Shown here: piece by piece, positions 61,035-64,000 of the stretch
How positions within the stretch are numbered: the stretch's first letter is position 1
How the letters are laid out: the number at the start of each line of letters is the position of its first letter
Assembly: GCF_001522545.3 (NCBI RefSeq)
Contig: NC_031773.1
Span: forward strand, 22,828,664-22,892,663
Length of the DNA: 64,000 nt
Direction of reading: 5' to 3'
Source: Parus major
Lineage: Eukaryota; Chordata; Aves; Passeriformes; Paridae
Position numbers and translations under genes: made by a program
Notes under the pieces: generated by a model
The model's database searches: none
Seen by the model: only the letters and a program-made list of their open reading frames with translations
Told to the model about the DNA's origin: nothing

Positions 61035-64000
61035 ACCTCTCATCCATCAGCTTTGGTAAGTACTAAACATTCCAGCTCTCCACTTCAAGCCAGTCCTGAA
61101 AATAAAAGCTTTCAGCATCTCTCCTTGACAAGAACATGGACTATGTTCCTTAAGTGAATGTCTGAATCAATCAGATAATATTTGCCTTTGGTTTTGAGTT
61201 GCTGAGCATGAACTCCAAAATTAAAAGCATGAAGAAACCTACTCCATCATTCAACAAAGGCAACGTTCATCAGCAACAGCAAAACCAGCAGGCCTGAGGC
61301 ACATCTTTTCTGTAATGCAGCTCAAGTGATTTACAAAATACATCAAAAACCCTCCAGCTTTCCAGTAAAACTGGAGAAGCAAAACAGCCTCTGGTGGTGG
61401 AAAATTCTTGAAGAAAGGATGAAGGATCACTTTCTTGGTCATAACTGGCTAAAGTGATGTTTGTGATGGTCAAATCATAGTTAAGAGACTTGAGAATTAT
61501 TAAGTGGGCTGTTCCTCAAGAAGCTTGAAGTCAGAGTCACTTTAAGGGAGCACAAGGTATGGTGGTAGCATCACACAGAAACATCTGTCTGCATTTTACA
61601 AGGGTTGTATTTTGAGGCTGAAGTGAGCCCTGGGGAATGAACTTAGTATAAATATTGTTTATCCTAGGAACAGGAAATTGGTTTTAGAGAACATGGAGGT
61701 TTGTAAAGGAAATGTATTACTGTATTGCATTGCATTGCTTAATTTGCAAGATGTTTTTAGCCAGCAACTAATGGTCCATTAATGAACAATCGTACATCAG
61801 TTCTAAAGCGGTGTGGGTTTTTTCCAAATGTTAAATCACAGCCAAGTAATTACAGACCTAAAATACCATATCTACAATAGAAAAATGAGGAGAAAAAAAA
61901 TCACCAGAACACTCTTTAGGTAAACAAAATTAAGCAAATTGTGTAGTTCTGAAATTATCTCCAGCAATTGACACCAATATAGAATTAATATAGGGAAATT
62001 CTTTTAAAGACCTAACGTTAATAAGAATTTAAGCCTGTTGCTTAAACAGGGTAGATGGAATTCAAGTGTAGAGGCCATCAGGAGTTTAGCAGCTCTGAGG
62101 TAACAGCCTGAGAAATCTGAGGCTTGTGGAGCTGGAGGAGGTGGATTTTAAGAAAGACTTTGGGAATAGCTATTTAATGAATAAAGCACAGCTGGTAAGA
62201 CACAGTTAAGCAACTGTGAAAGCAAGTTGTTTGTTGGAATAGCAAGCTTGTTTTACTCCATTGAGATACTGAGCAGTTCCTGCTAATGATGCTTATCAAG
62301 CTATTTTGTGTAGTTACTTTGTGTATAAGATTTATGAGAATGGGTAAGTGTGCATAGTTTAAGTTTGTGTAGGCTACCCCTGCTTAGCCTTTGCTCTCCC
62401 AAGAGCTTCTTAGTGCTGTACTAGCAGTGTGGACACCCTTCTCCTCTGTAGTTAAGGACAGCTGAAGAATCTCTTTTCAACTTTGTCTTTTTGGTTTCTT
62501 CTTAGCAGGCTGCAAAATTAAATCTCCACATGTAGTAGTATTAAAGTCAGCATGCTCTTCTCTTAGGCTGTATGTGTATACACACATTTCTGCATAGCTG
62601 GTTTTAATGACAAAGTGCTCTGGTAGAAGTATTTTTTATATCTGTTCTATCAAATGCATGCAAAGCACATGAGAAGAAAAATTCCCTTAAGTAATGCTCA
62701 GCCTGTGTTTATGAAGGTCGTTGTTTGTTCTTCCACTGTTTATGGCCTCATTTGTTTCTTTTTTATTTTCTCCCTTTCCTCTTGAACTCCATTTTCCATC
62801 ACGAACAGCATGTCCAACTTCCCAGATTAGGTTCAGGCAAACATCCCTGGGAGCTGTCACCCCCTGACAGCAAGTACAAAAACACTTTTACTTACTTAGT
62901 ACTTACTACTTAGGAGATAACCTGCTCTTCTCAACATTTGTCGGGAAAGAGAGGCTGTGTCATCCTCCTCATGGAGGCTGGTGCTAACTTACCTCCTGTT
63001 CCAGCCTGAACTCCAAAGGTGCTGAAGCAGTGGCTTGGGACTGAAAGGAATAGCACACTCTCCTCTCAGTTGCCCTGATAGGGCAGCATCTTGCCTGGGC
63101 TCTTTGGGACCAGCAGTGTGATGGTGGTAGCTGGGCACTGATGGCAGAAGCTGTTTCAGTGAGTATTGTGGCCCAGGGAGGGGGCAATCAGTCAACTGAT
63201 TTACTTCAAAGTCCTCCTGCTGAGTGTTTGTATCAGCAGCTTCCATATGTCCCATCTACTACATGTTCCTTCTGTATTTATCTTTTTCTTTCCTGAAATG
63301 GGCCCTTGTCTGCTGAATCCAGCTTAGCTATCACCTTCTAACTCTGACGACGACACAAAACATGAACAGTCAGTTGTGCAAGCTCTGAAGCATGCACTGG
63401 TTCTAATGACACAGTGGTTCTTTTCTGCTGATCTTTCTGATCATCCTGTTTGTTTATATAATAAACTCCCCCACTTGGTGTGTCTGCTGTAACTCTGAGT
63501 AACATCCTGAAAAAGAGCGACCCTTGGCACGCCTCCTCGGACTTGGCCACACTGCAGCAGCCCTGGCCTTGCAGCCAGGCTTGGCCACATGCTCTGTAAA
63601 GACTTGTACAGAGACCTGACTATGTGAGAAAAGGGACAAACACCATGAGGTGAACAGTTTGAGTGGAGATGGGATTCAAGTGATGCTATTTCAGTACACA
63701 GTTGGTTTTCCATTGTTATAAATCAAGCAGAGCTTAGTGGCAAAGAAACAGTGACATGGGAAAATTGAGACCCAAGGGTATCCAGAATGCTCTGTAAGCA
63801 AGAGGCATTGCTTTGTGGAGAAAATCAGGCGCCACAAGGAGGTGTATGCCACAGGCAGAAAGGACAGAGACCCAAGTAAGTGCTAGAAGATAGACAAGCA
63901 CAGAAGTACAGAACGAAGGACAGGGCAGGAAAAAAAGCCGCAGAGGAAATGTGTAATGAAGGGCAGAAAGTATGCGATGTGGGGCTGAGGTAGAGGAAAG
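61035..64000. other. Intergenic sequence to window end
   Basis: No recognised exon, RNA gene or transposon. Open frames (for example minus strand 62984-63255 and 63338-63713) overlap each other, show no family resemblance and lack splice context. GC content rises towards the end. Confidence 0.75.

Noticed and set aside
62984..63713. Cluster of minus-strand ORFs near the window end as a possible gene
   Set aside because: The frames overlap one another, have no recognisable domain, and lack splice or poly(A) context; likely chance in a more GC-rich stretch.

Overview
The window is vertebrate nuclear DNA, most likely from a songbird (Passeriformes). It is AT-rich and intron-dominated, and it carries several CR1 LINE fragments in both orientations. 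One tRNA-derived SINE shares a CR1 3' tail, and one solo LTR is of a type I associate with songbirds. No bacterial-style genes, CRISPR arrays or operons are present.

One protein-coding gene fills positions 1 to about 58970 on the + strand: CTTNBP2 (cortactin-binding protein 2), recognised from its protein sequence and ankyrin array. Twenty-one coding exons were placed by splice sites and continuous reading phase. They appear to be exons 2-22; the first coding exon (about 60 N-terminal residues in mammals) lies upstream, and 1-9310 is the tail of intron 1. Residue numbers below count from the first residue of exon 2. The encoded layout is: N-terminal coiled coil (exon 2 and start of exon 3); long disordered Ser/Pro/Thr region with cortactin SH3-binding motifs (rest of exon 3); six ankyrin repeats (exons 4-8); a module resembling the Neuron Navigator AAA domain but with a ruined Walker A loop (exons 11-15); and a basic, Ser-rich tail (exons 17-22).

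The most notable anomaly is in the last exon. A run of eight A's (57512-57519) shifts the frame, so the literal reading stops at 57530-57532, while the conserved C-terminus continues in the +1 frame to a TAA at 57618-57620. This is either a one-base assembly error or a recent truncation of 33 conserved residues. A second point of interest is exon 3 read-through into intron 3, which adds a short tail ending in a hydrophobic, tail-anchor-like stretch. This could be a short isoform.

From 57621 to about 58970 lies the 3' UTR, ending at an AATAAA followed by a GT-rich element. Beyond it, to 64000, is intergenic sequence holding one solo LTR (60407-61034) and no recognisable exon. In mammals CFTR lies tail-to-tail with CTTNBP2 here, but no CFTR exon is visible before the window ends. 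I found no clearly new biological system; the most useful leads are the last-exon frameshift, the possible intron-encoded short isoform, the pseudo-P-loop, and the SINE/CR1 pair sharing a tail.
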